A DNA stretch of 64,000 nt from Citrobacter freundii (GTDB taxonomy: Bacteria > Pseudomonadota > Gammaproteobacteria > Enterobacterales > Enterobacteriaceae), in NCBI RefSeq assembly GCF_029717145.1, contig NZ_CP099222.1, forward strand, positions 1,178,001 to 1,242,000, read 5' to 3'. Under the pieces are notes generated by a model, which had not been told where the DNA came from, ran no database searches, and saw only the letters and a list, made by a program, of their open reading frames with translations. The translations under genes and the position numbers were made by a program. Below are positions 35,245-47,654 of the stretch, piece after piece. Every line of letters begins with the position of its first letter. Position 1 is the stretch's first letter.

Positions 35245-35898
35245 ATGCAGAAAGAAAAACTTTCCGCTTTAATGGATGGCGAAACGCTGGATACTGAGTT
35301 ACTCAAAGAGCTGACTCACGACCCGGAAATGCAAAAAACCTGGGAGAGTTATCACATGATCCGCGATTCCATGCGAGGTGATACCGCCGACGTTCTCCAT
35401 TTCGATATTTCCGACCGAGTAATGGCAGCCATCGCAGATGAGCCAGTACGTCAGGCGGCGCCATTGATTCCTGAGGCCCAGCCAGCACCACATCAGTGGC
35501 AGAAAATGCCATTCTGGAAGAAAATGCGTCCGTGGGCCGCTCAGCTTACTCAAATGGGTGTGGCCGCGTGCGTATCGCTTGCAGTTATCGTTGGCGTCCA
35601 GCACTATAATGGGCAATCTGAAACGTCCCAGCAGCCCGAAACGCCGGTATTTAATACATTACCGATGATGGGTAAAGCCAGTCCGGTGAGCTTGGGTGTA
35701 CCTTCTGACGCGACGGCCAGCAGCGGCGGTCAGCAACAGCAGGTGCAGGAGCAGCGTCGTCGTATCAATGCTATGTTGCAGGATTACGAACTGCAGCGCC
35801 GACTGCACTCCGAACAGCTTCAGTTTGAGCAGGCACAGACACAGCAAGCCGCTGTACAGGTGCCAGGAATTCAAACTTTAGGAACGCAATCGCAGTAA
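35245..35898 (+). CDS. rseA: Anti-sigma-E factor RseA
   Basis: 217 residues from ATG 35245. The N-terminal cytoplasmic sigma-E-binding part (1-90) is followed by one membrane helix (about 101-119) and a periplasmic tail. Val148-Ser149 in SPVSLGVPSD matches the DegS cleavage site. RseA releases sigma-E after sequential DegS and RseP cleavage. Its stop shares one base with the rseB start. Confidence 0.97.
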   Translation: MQKEKLSALMDGETLDTELLKELTHDPEMQKTWESYHMIRDSMRGDTADVLHFDISDRVMAAIADEPVRQAAPLIPEAQPAPHQWQKMPFWKKMRPWAAQLTQMGVAACVSLAVIVGVQHYNGQSETSQQPETPVFNTLPMMGKASPVSLGVPSDATASSGGQQQQVQEQRRRINAMLQDYELQRRLHSEQLQFEQAQTQQAAVQVPGIQTLGTQSQ

Positions 35899-36854
35899 TG
35901 AAGCAACTTTGGTTTGCCATGTCACTTGTGGCTGGTAGCCTGTTCTTCTCTGTCAACGCCTCGGCCACTCCTGCGTCCGGGGCGTTATTGCAGCAGATGA
36001 ATCTGGCCAGCCAGTCGCTCACCTATGAGCTGTCCTTCGTCAGCATCAATAAACAGGGTGTTGAATCCCTACGTTATCGTCATGCTCGTCTGGATAACCG
36101 TCCGCTTGCACAACTGTTGCAATTAGATGGACCACGCCGGGAAGTCGTACAACGTGGGAATGAGATCAGCTATTTTGAGCCGGGGCTCGAACCGTTCACG
36201 CTGAACGGTGATTATATTGTTGATTCTCTGCCATCTCTGATTTACACCGACTTTAAACGTCTCGCACCCTACTATGATTTTATCTCGGTAGGCCGAACCC
36301 GTATTGCAGACAGGCTTTGTGAAGTGCTCCGCGTCGTGGCGCGTGACGGGACTCGTTACAGCTACATTGTCTGGATGGACACCGAAACTAAGCTACCGAT
36401 GCGCGTCGATCTTCTTGACCGGGATGGCGAAACGCTGGAACAGTTCCGCGTGATCGCTTTTACCGTGAATAGCGGCGTCGGAGACAGCATGCAGACGCTG
36501 GCAAAAGCCAACCTGCCGCCGTTGCTATCCGTTCCCGCAGGCGAGAAAACCAACTTCAACTGGAGCCCATCGTGGTTGCCGCAAGGATTCAGTGAAGTCT
36601 CCAGCAGCCGTCGTCCACTGCCGACGATGGACAATATGCCGATTGAATCGCGTCTTTATTCTGACGGGCTGTTCAGCTTCTCTGTGAATGTGAACCGCGC
36701 GCAGCAAAACAGCGCCGATCAGCTCCTGCGTACCGGACGCCGCACGGTCAGTACCAGCGTACGAGATAATGCCGAAATCACTATCGTTGGTGAACTTCCG
36801 CCGCAAACGGCGAAGCGCATCGCGGACAATATCAAGTTCAGGGCTGCACAATGA
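35898..36854 (+). CDS. rseB: Periplasmic sigma-E regulator RseB
   Basis: 318 residues with a signal peptide (cleavage near NASA). It has a LolA-like N-terminal domain and a C-terminal domain. It binds the RseA periplasmic tail and blocks DegS until lipopolysaccharide displaces it. Overlaps neighbours by 1 base (rseA) and 4 bases (rseC). Confidence 0.96.
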   Translation: MKQLWFAMSLVAGSLFFSVNASATPASGALLQQMNLASQSLTYELSFVSINKQGVESLRYRHARLDNRPLAQLLQLDGPRREVVQRGNEISYFEPGLEPFTLNGDYIVDSLPSLIYTDFKRLAPYYDFISVGRTRIADRLCEVLRVVARDGTRYSYIVWMDTETKLPMRVDLLDRDGETLEQFRVIAFTVNSGVGDSMQTLAKANLPPLLSVPAGEKTNFNWSPSWLPQGFSEVSSSRRPLPTMDNMPIESRLYSDGLFSFSVNVNRAQQNSADQLLRTGRRTVSTSVRDNAEITIVGELPPQTAKRIADNIKFRAAQ

Positions 36855-37315
36855 TCAAAGAGTGGGCAACGGTTGTTTCCTGGCAAAATGGCCTGGCGAC
36901 AGTCAGCTGTGACGTTAAAGCGTCGTGCAGCAGCTGTGCCTCAAGGGCCGGATGCGGAAGCCGTGTGCTGAATAAACTGGGACCGCAGACAACGCACACC
37001 ATTGTGGTGCCTAGCGTTGAACCGCTGGCTCCCGGTCAGAAAGTTGAGCTAGGCATTGCTGAAGGCAGCCTGTTGGGCTCGGCAATGTTAGTCTATCTGT
37101 CTCCGCTGGCGGGGCTGTTTGTTTTTGCCGCATTGTTCCAGGTGTTGTTTGGCAGCGATATCGCCGCGTTAAGCGGTGCGATACTGGGCGGTGTGGGTGG
37201 ATTCCTGATTGCTCGTGGTTTCTCACGCAAGCTGGCTGAACGTGAGGCCTGGCAACCGGTGATTCTCAATGTTGCTCTCCCGCCTGACCTTCTTCGCGTC
37301 GAAACACACCAGTGA
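36851..37315 (+). CDS. rseC: RseC/MucC-family membrane protein
   Basis: 154 residues. A Cys-rich N-terminal segment (CDVKASCSSCASRAGCGS) precedes two membrane helices near 75-97 and 103-123. In other bacteria RseC relates to SoxR reduction; in the sigma-E operon its role is minor. Starts inside the rseB stop (ATGA). Confidence 0.95.
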   Translation: MIKEWATVVSWQNGLATVSCDVKASCSSCASRAGCGSRVLNKLGPQTTHTIVVPSVEPLAPGQKVELGIAEGSLLGSAMLVYLSPLAGLFVFAALFQVLFGSDIAALSGAILGGVGGFLIARGFSRKLAEREAWQPVILNVALPPDLLRVETHQ

Positions 37316-37320
37316 TATAT

Positions 37321-37400
37321 ATGCCTGATGGCGCTGCGCTTATCAGGCCTACAGGACCGTTACTACGTAGGCCAGATAGGGCACGTTCGCTGTACTTCGG
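37321..37400. repeat. REP elements between rseC and lepA
   Basis: GCCTGATGGCGCTGCGCTTA... (37323-37352) is a full REP unit. A degenerate, inverted partner follows around 37363-37400. The rest of the 265-bp gap (to 37580) should hold the lepA promoter; none is convincing. Confidence 0.75.
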
Positions 37401-37580
37401 TAAAAGTTTCACTGACTTTGCTAAGTTGTTTCCAGTTCCCGCTATCCTTGCTCTATGAACATTTCCTCGCCTCAGCGTTGTAGTGTAGAATGCGGCGTTT
37501 CACTTAAACCGACGTTAAGCTCAGAACAGCGACTTCTCAAAGCCTGCCCAGGCAGGCGTAAGGCACAATAATTACACTAT

Positions 37581-39380
37581 ATGAAGAACATACGTAACTT
37601 TTCAATCATAGCTCACATCGACCACGGTAAATCAACGCTGTCTGACCGTATTATCCAGATCTGCGGTGGCCTGTCTGACCGTGAAATGGAAGCGCAGGTT
37701 CTCGACTCGATGGATCTTGAGCGTGAGCGCGGTATTACTATCAAAGCGCAGAGCGTGACGCTCGATTTCAAATCATCTGATGGTGAAACCTACCAGCTTA
37801 ACTTTATCGACACGCCGGGCCACGTTGACTTCTCGTATGAAGTTTCGCGCTCGCTTGCCGCCTGTGAAGGCGCTCTGCTGGTGGTTGACGCCGGACAGGG
37901 TGTTGAAGCGCAAACGCTGGCTAACTGCTATACCGCCCTGGAAATGGATCTCGAGGTGGTGCCGGTACTGAATAAAATTGACCTGCCGGCTGCCGATCCT
38001 GAGCGTGTAGCGGAAGAGATCGAAGATATCGTCGGTATCGATGCGACAGATGCGGTTCGTTGCTCGGCGAAAACCGGCGTCGGCGTGACCGACGTTCTGG
38101 AACGTCTGGTGCGCGAAATTCCGCCGCCGGAAGGTGACCCGGAAGGCCCGCTGCAGGCGCTGATCATTGACTCCTGGTTCGATAACTATCTGGGTGTGGT
38201 CTCGCTGGTACGTATTAAAAACGGTACCATGCGCAAAGGCGACAAAATCAAAGTGATGAGCACCGGGCAGGTGTATAACGCTGACCGTCTGGGGATCTTC
38301 ACGCCTAAGCAAGTTGACCGTACCGAACTGAAGTGCGGCGAAGTGGGTTGGCTGGTTTGTGCGATTAAAGATATTCTCGGCGCCCCGGTCGGCGATACGC
38401 TGACTCAGGCACGTAATCCGGCAGATAAAGCGCTGCCAGGATTTAAAAAGGTGAAACCGCAGGTTTACGCCGGTCTGTTCCCGGTCAGCTCTGACGATTA
38501 CGAAAACTTCCGTGATGCGTTAGGTAAGCTGAGCCTGAACGATGCCTCCCTGTTCTATGAACCGGAAAGCTCTACCGCGCTGGGCTTCGGCTTCCGCTGT
38601 GGCTTCCTTGGTTTGCTGCACATGGAGATCATTCAGGAACGTCTGGAACGTGAATACGATCTGGACCTGATCACCACTGCACCGACCGTTGTTTACGAAG
38701 TTGAAACCACGGGTAAAGAGACTATCTATGTCGATAGCCCGTCCAAACTGCCGCCGCTGAACAACATCTATGAGCTGCGCGAGCCGATCGCTGAGTGTCA
38801 TATGCTGCTGCCTCAGGCATATCTCGGCAACGTTATCACGCTGTGTATCGAGAAGCGTGGCGTACAGACCAACATGGTTTACCACGGTAACCAGGTGGCG
38901 CTGACCTATGAAATCCCGATGGCAGAAGTGGTGCTCGACTTCTTCGACCGCCTGAAGTCAACGTCTCGTGGCTATGCGTCACTGGACTATAACTTCAAAC
39001 GCTTCCAGGCCTCTGACATGGTGCGCGTTGATGTTCTGATCAACAACGAGCGTGTTGATGCGCTGGCGCTCATTACCCACCGTGATAACTCACAGAGCCG
39101 CGGCCGTGAGCTGGTGGAAAAGATGAAAGAACTGATCCCACGCCAGCAGTTTGATATCGCGATTCAGGCAGCCATTGGTACGCACATCATTGCGCGTTCA
39201 ACGGTTAAGCAGCTGCGTAAAAACGTTCTGGCTAAGTGCTATGGCGGTGATATTAGCCGTAAGAAAAAGCTGCTGCAGAAACAGAAAGAAGGTAAAAAAC
39301 GCATGAAGCAGATCGGTAACGTCGAGCTGCCTCAGGAAGCGTTCCTCGCCATTCTGCATGTCGGTAAAGACAGCAAATAA
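37581..39380 (+). CDS. lepA: Elongation factor 4 (LepA)
   Basis: 599 residues, the E. coli length. It is a translational GTPase with G1 [10 protein letters not shown] near residue 10, DTPGH and NKIDLP. EF-G-like domains II-III and V and the unique basic LepA C-terminal domain follow. It is implicated in 30S assembly and in ribosome back-translocation. It is followed after 15 bp by lepB. Confidence 0.99.
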   Translation: MKNIRNFSIIAHIDHGKSTLSDRIIQICGGLSDREMEAQVLDSMDLERERGITIKAQSVTLDFKSSDGETYQLNFIDTPGHVDFSYEVSRSLAACEGALLVVDAGQGVEAQTLANCYTALEMDLEVVPVLNKIDLPAADPERVAEEIEDIVGIDATDAVRCSAKTGVGVTDVLERLVREIPPPEGDPEGPLQALIIDSWFDNYLGVVSLVRIKNGTMRKGDKIKVMSTGQVYNADRLGIFTPKQVDRTELKCGEVGWLVCAIKDILGAPVGDTLTQARNPADKALPGFKKVKPQVYAGLFPVSSDDYENFRDALGKLSLNDASLFYEPESSTALGFGFRCGFLGLLHMEIIQERLEREYDLDLITTAPTVVYEVETTGKETIYVDSPSKLPPLNNIYELREPIAECHMLLPQAYLGNVITLCIEKRGVQTNMVYHGNQVALTYEIPMAEVVLDFFDRLKSTSRGYASLDYNFKRFQASDMVRVDVLINNERVDALALITHRDNSQSRGRELVEKMKELIPRQQFDIAIQAAIGTHIIARSTVKQLRKNVLAKCYGGDISRKKKLLQKQKEGKKRMKQIGNVELPQEAFLAILHVGKDSK

Positions 39381-39395
39381 TCCTAAGGAGTTGGC

Positions 39396-40370
39396 ATGGC
39401 GAATATGTTTGCCCTGATTCTGGTGATTGCCACACTGGTGACGGGCATTTTATGGTGCGTAGATAAATTTATCTTTGCGCCAAAACGCCGGGAGCGTCAG
39501 GCAGCGGCACAAGCCGCTGCGGGTGATTCACTGGATAACGCAACGCTGAAAAAAGTCTCCCCGAAGCCGGGCTGGCTGGAAACCGGAGCATCCGTGTTCC
39601 CGGTACTGGCGATTGTACTGGTGGTGCGTTCATTTATTTATGAGCCGTTCCAGATCCCATCGGGTTCGATGATGCCGACGCTGTTAATTGGTGATTTTAT
39701 TCTGGTGGAGAAATTTGCCTACGGAATTAAAGATCCGATTTATCAGAAAACACTGATCGAAACGGGCCATCCGAAACGTGGTGATGTCGTGGTGTTTAAA
39801 TACCCGGAGGATCCGCGCCTGGACTACATCAAACGCGCTGTCGGTTTACCGGGAGACAAAGTGACGTACGATCCAGTGGCGAAAGAGGTCACGATCCAGC
39901 CAGGATGCCGCTCCGGTCAGGCGTGTCAAAACGCATTGCCGGTCACGTACTCTGACGTTCAGCCGAGTGATTTCGTACAGACGTTTGCACGTCGTAACGG
40001 TGGCGAAGCGACCAGTGGTTTCTTCGAACTTCCGCTGAGCGAAACGAAAGATAACGGTATTCGCCTGACCGAACGTAAAGAGACGCTGGGCGAGGTGACG
40101 CACCGCATTCTGACCGTGCCAATCGCGCAGGATCAGGTGGGGATGTACTACCGCCAACCGGGTCAGCAACTGGCGACCTGGATTGTTCCACCGGGACACT
40201 ACTTCATGATGGGTGATAACCGCGACAACAGCGCGGACAGCCGTTACTGGGGATTTGTACCGGAAGCGAATCTGGTGGGTAAAGCGACGGGCATCTGGAT
40301 GAGTTTCGACAAGCAAGAAGGTGAATGGCCGACCGGTGTTCGTTTAAGCCGTATTGGTGGTATTCATTAA
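39396..40370 (+). CDS. lepB: Signal peptidase I
   Basis: 324 residues. Two N-terminal membrane helices (about 4-22 and 62-77) precede the catalytic dyad: Ser91 in IPSGSMMPTL and Lys146 in YIKRAVGLPGD. It cleaves secretory signal peptides on the periplasmic face. Essential; operon lepA-lepB. AAGGAG is the ribosome site. Confidence 0.99.
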   Translation: MANMFALILVIATLVTGILWCVDKFIFAPKRRERQAAAQAAAGDSLDNATLKKVSPKPGWLETGASVFPVLAIVLVVRSFIYEPFQIPSGSMMPTLLIGDFILVEKFAYGIKDPIYQKTLIETGHPKRGDVVVFKYPEDPRLDYIKRAVGLPGDKVTYDPVAKEVTIQPGCRSGQACQNALPVTYSDVQPSDFVQTFARRNGGEATSGFFELPLSETKDNGIRLTERKETLGEVTHRILTVPIAQDQVGMYYRQPGQQLATWIVPPGHYFMMGDNRDNSADSRYWGFVPEANLVGKATGIWMSFDKQEGEWPTGVRLSRIGGIH

Positions 40371-40383
40371 TTGCTGATAATCG

Positions 40384-40416
40384 TTCACGTTGTCGTCATA
40401 ATGGCGGCAACGTGAA
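40384..40416 (+). terminator. Hairpin after lepB
   Basis: TTCACGTTGTCG and CGGCAACGTGAA pair over 12 bp (one G-T) with a 9-base loop. The T-run after it is poor (TTATTTCT), so it may stabilise mRNA or terminate only partly. Confidence 0.55.
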
Positions 40417-40513
40417 TTATTTCTCGGATAAATTCCCGCAGACTAACGACATCCCTTGTCGTTGTGTATAGAATATTCCCCCGTAGTTTTAGGTTGGCAC
40501 CGTCAGGTTGCCA

Positions 40514-42223
<1,710 letters not shown>

Positions 42224-42254
42224 ACCCTTCCTCTGAAAGACGACGAGTATTATG

Positions 42255-42983
42255 ATGGATGGATGGCAACGCGCATTTGTCCTGCATAGTCGCCCCTGGA
42301 GCGAAACCAGTTTAGTGCTGGACGTTTTCACGGAAGAGTCGGGTCGCGTGCGCCTTGTGGCTAAAGGCGCACGTTCCAAACGTTCCAATCTGAAAGGCGC
42401 ACTCCAGCCTTTTACCCCATTATTACTTCGCTTTGGTGGACGTGGTGAGGTCAAAACCCTACGTAGCGCTGAAGCCGTCTCTCTGGCACTTCCGCTTAGC
42501 GGAATCACGCTGTACAGCGGTCTGTATATCAACGAACTCATTTCTCGCGTGCTTGAGTACGAGACCCGCTTTTCTGAACTCTTTTTCGATTACCTGAACT
42601 GTATCCAGGCGTTGGCAGGCACATCCGGTTCACCAGAGCCCGCCCTGCGTCGCTTTGAGCTGGCGTTGCTCGGTCATCTGGGCTACGGCGTGGATTTTGC
42701 CCACTGTGCGGGCAGCGGTGAACCGGTGGACGACACCATGACCTATCGCTATCGGGAAGAAAAAGGGTTTATCGCCAGCATCGTTATTGATAACAACACC
42801 TTTACCGGACGCCATCTCAAAGCACTTGCATCGCGTGAATTTCCGGATGCCGATACGTTACGTGCCGCGAAACGCTTTACCCGCATGGCGTTAAAGCCGT
42901 ATCTTGGTGGTAAGCCGTTAAAAAGCCGGGAACTGTTCCGGCAATTTTTGCCAAAACGCGCAGTAAAAACAAATAATGATTAA
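42255..42983 (+). CDS. recO: DNA repair protein RecO
   Basis: 242 residues from ATG 42255 ([13 protein letters not shown]); an adjacent ATG at 42252 would add one Met. It has an N-terminal OB fold and a helical C-terminal domain. RecO loads RecA onto SSB-coated gaps with RecR, and anneals strands. Followed by pdxJ after 11 bp. Confidence 0.96.
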   Translation: MDGWQRAFVLHSRPWSETSLVLDVFTEESGRVRLVAKGARSKRSNLKGALQPFTPLLLRFGGRGEVKTLRSAEAVSLALPLSGITLYSGLYINELISRVLEYETRFSELFFDYLNCIQALAGTSGSPEPALRRFELALLGHLGYGVDFAHCAGSGEPVDDTMTYRYREEKGFIASIVIDNNTFTGRHLKALASREFPDADTLRAAKRFTRMALKPYLGGKPLKSRELFRQFLPKRAVKTNND

Positions 42984-42994
42984 CGAGGATTGTC

Positions 42995-43725
42995 ATGGCC
43001 GAATTACTGTTAGGCGTCAACATTGACCACATTGCCACTTTACGTAACGCACGCGGCACCGCATACCCGGACCCGGTTCAGGCGGCATTTATCGTTGAGC
43101 AAGCGGGGGCGGATGGGATCACCGTTCATCTGCGTGAAGACCGTCGTCATATTACTGACAGAGACGTGCGAATTCTGCGTCAAACGCTGGATACACGTAT
43201 GAATCTGGAAATGGCGGTGACGGAAGAGATGCTGGCCATCGCGGTTGAAACCAAGCCGCATTTCTGCTGCCTGGTGCCGGAAAAACGTCAGGAAGTCACC
43301 ACTGAAGGCGGCTTGGATGTGGCGGGTCAACGCGACAAAATGCGTGATGCCTGCAAGCGTCTGGCGGATGCGGGGATCCTGGTCTCGCTGTTTATCGATG
43401 CCGATGAAGAACAAATTAAAGCGGCTGCTGATGTTGGCGCGCCGTATATTGAAATTCACACCGGCTGCTATGCTGATGCGAAAACCGATGCTGAACAGGC
43501 CAGCGAACTGGCACGTATCGCCAAAGCTGCGACCTTTGCTGCCAGCCTGGGTCTGAAGGTGAACGCCGGTCACGGCCTGACTTACCATAACGTCAAAGCT
43601 ATTGCGCGGATCCCGGAAATGCACGAGCTGAACATTGGTCATGCGATCATCGGACGTGCGGTGATGAGCGGTCTGAAAGACGCCGTAGTGGAAATGAAAC
43701 GTCTAATGCTGGAAGCGCGTGGCTA

Positions 43726-43726
<1 letters not shown>
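42995..43726 (+). CDS. pdxJ: Pyridoxine 5'-phosphate synthase
   Basis: 243 residues, TIM barrel. [18 protein letters not shown] at the start and HLREDRRHI near residue 46 are family motifs. It condenses deoxyxylulose 5-phosphate with 3-amino-2-oxopropyl phosphate in vitamin B6 synthesis. Stop shares one base with acpS start (TAATG). Confidence 0.98.
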
Positions 43727-44381
<655 letters not shown>

Positions 44382-44418
44382 TCACAAATCGGGCGGGCAT
44401 TATACGCGCATTCTTTGC

Positions 44419-45267
44419 TCAAACCAGTTTTTTTACCAGCGCTTCGCTGTGGCGGATCCGCTCCGGGGCATGTTCGAGATCTTGCTGCACCAGCGCCATA
44501 AACAGTAAATCAGTCAACATCATTTGCGCATGCGTTGATGAAATTGCGGCACTGCGCGTGGCCTGTTCTTCGGCAATGGTGTACAGGCAACGGGTGGCGC
44601 GCTGCTGTAGGGCATTGGGAGTAAAGCCAGTGATGGCGAGGATTTTTGCCCCGGTGCGTAATGTTTCATCCGCGGCCAGATTGAGTTCGCGTCGCTCTCC
44701 GCTATACGAAATGGCCAGCAGCAGATCGTTTGAATCCAGCGCCTGTACGGTCGCCAGCAGGGCATGCATATCGCGTTCAACGACCGCATTAAATCCTATC
44801 TTCAATAGCTTCCAGGCAAAATTTTGCGCCACCAGGCCCGAGGCGCCAATGCCGGTGAGGATAATGCGCCGGGCTGTGCGCAGCATCGTGACGCTTTCCA
44901 TTAGTTTGTCTTCGCTATTGACGTCCAGCGTGGCATGCATCGCTGCCACGTTCTCCTTAATTAGCTTCTCACCTACCAGTCGCATAGGATCGTCACCGCG
45001 GATCTGATTGTGCACCGGAACCGAATGCGGATTGGGATTGCTGGCCAGCGCTTCGCTGATCGCCAATTTGAGGGCCGGGAAGCCTTTAAAGCCCATTTTC
45101 TGCGCGAACTTCACGACGCTGGACTGGCTAACGCCCGCTTCAAAAGCTAGCTGCTGAGAGCTGAGATGACGCACATTATCTGGTTGCGTAAGAAGATAAT
45201 CCGCAAGCTTTTTATCGCTTTGTGCGAGGTCAGGGTAACGCTGACGAATGCGAATCAAACAGTTCAT
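44419..45267 (-). CDS. yfhH: RpiR/MurR-family transcriptional regulator YfhH
   Basis: 282 residues from ATG 45265-45267. An N-terminal RpiR helix-turn-helix (about 1-77, LSSQQLAFEAGVSQSSVVKFAQKMGFKGF) is followed by a C-terminal SIS sugar-phosphate domain (LTGIGASGLVAQNFAWKL). It is divergent from a MurQ-like etherase and PTS permease, so it very likely controls them in response to an amino-sugar phosphate (inference). E. coli keeps yfhH without these neighbours. Confidence 0.93.
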   Translation of the reverse strand: MNCLIRIRQRYPDLAQSDKKLADYLLTQPDNVRHLSSQQLAFEAGVSQSSVVKFAQKMGFKGFPALKLAISEALASNPNPHSVPVHNQIRGDDPMRLVGEKLIKENVAAMHATLDVNSEDKLMESVTMLRTARRIILTGIGASGLVAQNFAWKLLKIGFNAVVERDMHALLATVQALDSNDLLLAISYSGERRELNLAADETLRTGAKILAITGFTPNALQQRATRCLYTIAEEQATRSAAISSTHAQMMLTDLLFMALVQQDLEHAPERIRHSEALVKKLV

Positions 45268-45310
45268 GCTGTCTCCTGGCGAAAACGTGATGGCGATTAC
45301 AAAACAACAT

Positions 45311-45334
45311 TTCACTCGCCTGAGTGAATATAAT
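45311..45334. promoter_or_regulatory. Palindromic operator candidate with -10 of the murQ-like operon
   Basis: TTCACTC-GCCT-GAGTGAA (45311-45328) is a perfect 7-4-7 inverted repeat. TATAAT (45329-45334) follows at once. The palindrome sits in the spacer region of that promoter, a classic repressor location, between yfhH and the murQ-like gene. No good -35 is seen. Confidence 0.65.
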
Positions 45335-45383
45335 ATTCCATTATGACGGATTATTATGAATTAAAAATTCCTAAGGAACAAAA

Positions 45384-46277
45384 ATGAATCTCGGTGCGTT
45401 AGTGTCAGAAACCCGCAATCCACAAACGATGGATCTCGATGCGTTATCAACGCTTGAGCTGGTACATCGTTTTAATCAACAGGATACGCTGGTAGCGGAA
45501 GCAGTAAAAGCGACACTGTCTGAAGTTGCGCAGGCGGTTGATGCGGCTGCGCAGGCACTTAAAGCAGGCGGGCGGATTATTTACATGGGGGCAGGGACCA
45601 GCGGACGTCTCGGCGTGCTGGATGCCTCAGAATGTCCGCCGACTTTTGGTGTACCGCATGGATTAGTGGTTGGGCTGATTGCCGGTGGGCCAGGGGCGTT
45701 ATTAAAAGCGGTTGAAGGCGCAGAAGATAACTCGCAGCTTGGGGAAGATGACCTGCGGGCGCTGAATCTGACCGCGCAGGATCTGGTTGTCGGTCTGGCG
45801 GCATCGGGTCGGACACCGTATGTGATTGGCGGCCTGAAATATGCGCATGCGGTGGGCTGTACGACGGTCGCGATTTCCTGTAATCCGGACTCACCTATTG
45901 CCCGCGAAGCGGATATCGCCATCTCCGTGGTGGTTGGTCCGGAGGCGCTGACCGGTTCAACCCGTCTGAAGTCGGGCACCGCGCAGAAACTGGTGCTAAA
46001 TATGATTTCCACCGGTGCGATGGTGAAGTTTGGCAAGGTGTATCAGAACCTGATGGTGGATATGAAAGCGACCAACGCCAAGCTGGTCGATCGGGCCTGC
46101 CGGATGGTGGTGGAAGCTACCGGCATTTCGCGCGAAGACGCTGAAACGTTACTGAAGCAGACCGATTTTGACGTTAAGCCCGCCATTCTGATGGCGCTGA
46201 CCGGGCTAGACGCGACGGCAGCCAGGGCAAAACTCTCCGCTCACCAGGGTTTTTTACGCGCGGCGTTAGAACACTAA
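45384..46277 (+). CDS. MurQ-like N-acetylmuramic acid 6-phosphate etherase
   Basis: 297 residues with SIS fold. The etherase signature [22 protein letters not shown] is intact, and [18 protein letters not shown] matches MurQ. MurQ cleaves the lactyl ether of MurNAc-6-phosphate to give GlcNAc-6-phosphate. It clearly differs from E. coli MurQ in many positions, so it is probably a paralogue; whether it has the same substrate is unknown. It is followed after 9 bp by a PTS permease. AAGGAAC is its ribosome site. Confidence 0.88.
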   Translation: MNLGALVSETRNPQTMDLDALSTLELVHRFNQQDTLVAEAVKATLSEVAQAVDAAAQALKAGGRIIYMGAGTSGRLGVLDASECPPTFGVPHGLVVGLIAGGPGALLKAVEGAEDNSQLGEDDLRALNLTAQDLVVGLAASGRTPYVIGGLKYAHAVGCTTVAISCNPDSPIAREADIAISVVVGPEALTGSTRLKSGTAQKLVLNMISTGAMVKFGKVYQNLMVDMKATNAKLVDRACRMVVEATGISREDAETLLKQTDFDVKPAILMALTGLDATAARAKLSAHQGFLRAALEH

Positions 46278-46286
46278 GAGGTACAT

Positions 46287-47651
46287 ATGGACAAAACGGC
46301 GGCGCTTGCCAGCGATATTCTGCTGGGGGTTGGCGGAGAAAAAAATATTCTGCGCCTGGAAAACTGTATGACCCGCGTCAGGGTAGAAGTCCAGGATGAC
46401 GACCAACTGGATATTCCCCGGCTGAAGCAGCTGCCCGGCGTCAGCGGCTATGTGAAGCAGGGGGCGCAGCATCAGATTATTGTCGGTCCCGGTAAGGCCG
46501 CCAAAGTGGTGGATGCCATGCGTTCTCTGATTGCTGATGACGGCGAACGTCCGCATGCACACGACATTGAACGCACAAAATCTCAGGTGAAAGCGAAGTA
46601 CAAAGCGCCAATGAGCGATGCGCTGCGTAAACTGGCAAACGTCTTTATTCCGCTGATCCCGGCGTTTATCGCCTCCGGTTTGATTACCGGTATTATCAAT
46701 ATCCTCAAGCGCCCTGATATTGTGGGCGACTTTGCCACCCATTATCCCAATATGCTGGGGCTGTTAGGTATTTTCGGCAGCGCCGTTTTTGCCATCATGA
46801 ATATTCTGGTGGGGGTGAATACGGCCAAAGTGTTTGGGGGTTCGCTGGCAATGGGCGGCGTAATGGCCGGCATTCTCTCCAGCCCACAGCTAGCGCAAAT
46901 TACCCTGTTTGGCGAGGGGCTACAGCCCGGGCGTGGCGGGGTGATTGCGGTGCTGCTGGTGGTGGCGTTAATGTGCTGGATAGAGCGCAAATTCCGCGAG
47001 GTGTTGCCGGAATCGCTGGAGTTGATCCTTAATCCGTTGCTGACCACCCTGATTACCGGGACGATTGCGATTGTGGCGCTACAACCGCTCGGTGGCTGGA
47101 TCTCTGAGTCCATTGCCCACGGCGCCTCCTGGGCGATTGATCGCGGCGGTTTCCTGGTCGGCGCGGTGCTGGCGGGAACGTTTTTGCCGCTGGTGCTCAC
47201 CGGACTCCATCAGGGGCTGGTGCCGATTCACGTGGAACTGGTGCAGGCGCATGGCTATAACGCGCTATTTCCCATCCTGGCGATGGCCGGGGTCGGTCAG
47301 ATTGGCGCCGCAATTGCTGTTCTGATGAAAACCCGTAACGCACGACTGAAAAAAGTGATCAAAGGCGCGCTGCCGGTCGGGTTACTGGGCATTGGCGAGC
47401 CGTTGATTTTTGGCGTAACGCTGCCGCTGGGTAAACCGTTTATCGGCGCTTGCCTCGGTGGTGCGGTCGGTGGGGCGCTGATCAGCTACTGGAAAGTGGC
47501 GACGGTTATCACCTTTGGTATCTCGGGATTACCGCTGGCGCTGACGATTGTTGCCGGAAAAGTGATGTTCTATCTGTTAGGCTATCTGGTAGCGGTTATC
47601 GCCGGGTTCTTGTTTACCTGGCTATTGGGGTTCAACGATCCAGAGGACTAA
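46287..47651 (+). CDS. PTS EIIBC permease, glucose/MurNAc-type
   Basis: 454 residues. An N-terminal EIIB domain has phosphorylated Cys27 in RLENCMTRVRV. The C-terminal EIIC domain (about 105-450) has some ten membrane segments and the GIGEPLIFGV substrate motif. There is no EIIA domain, so it would use EIIA-Glc (Crr) as MurP does. Operon position after the etherase suggests uptake of MurNAc or a similar ether sugar. pgpC starts 3 bp after its stop. Confidence 0.88.
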   Translation: MDKTAALASDILLGVGGEKNILRLENCMTRVRVEVQDDDQLDIPRLKQLPGVSGYVKQGAQHQIIVGPGKAAKVVDAMRSLIADDGERPHAHDIERTKSQVKAKYKAPMSDALRKLANVFIPLIPAFIASGLITGIINILKRPDIVGDFATHYPNMLGLLGIFGSAVFAIMNILVGVNTAKVFGGSLAMGGVMAGILSSPQLAQITLFGEGLQPGRGGVIAVLLVVALMCWIERKFREVLPESLELILNPLLTTLITGTIAIVALQPLGGWISESIAHGASWAIDRGGFLVGAVLAGTFLPLVLTGLHQGLVPIHVELVQAHGYNALFPILAMAGVGQIGAAIAVLMKTRNARLKKVIKGALPVGLLGIGEPLIFGVTLPLGKPFIGACLGGAVGGALISYWKVATVITFGISGLPLALTIVAGKVMFYLLGYLVAVIAGFLFTWLLGFNDPED

Positions 47652-47654
47652 GGT

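Noticed and set aside
40371-40500. rnc promoter
   Set aside because: TATAGAAT near 40467 looks like a -10, but no acceptable -35 is found at 16-18 bp; not supported well enough to list.
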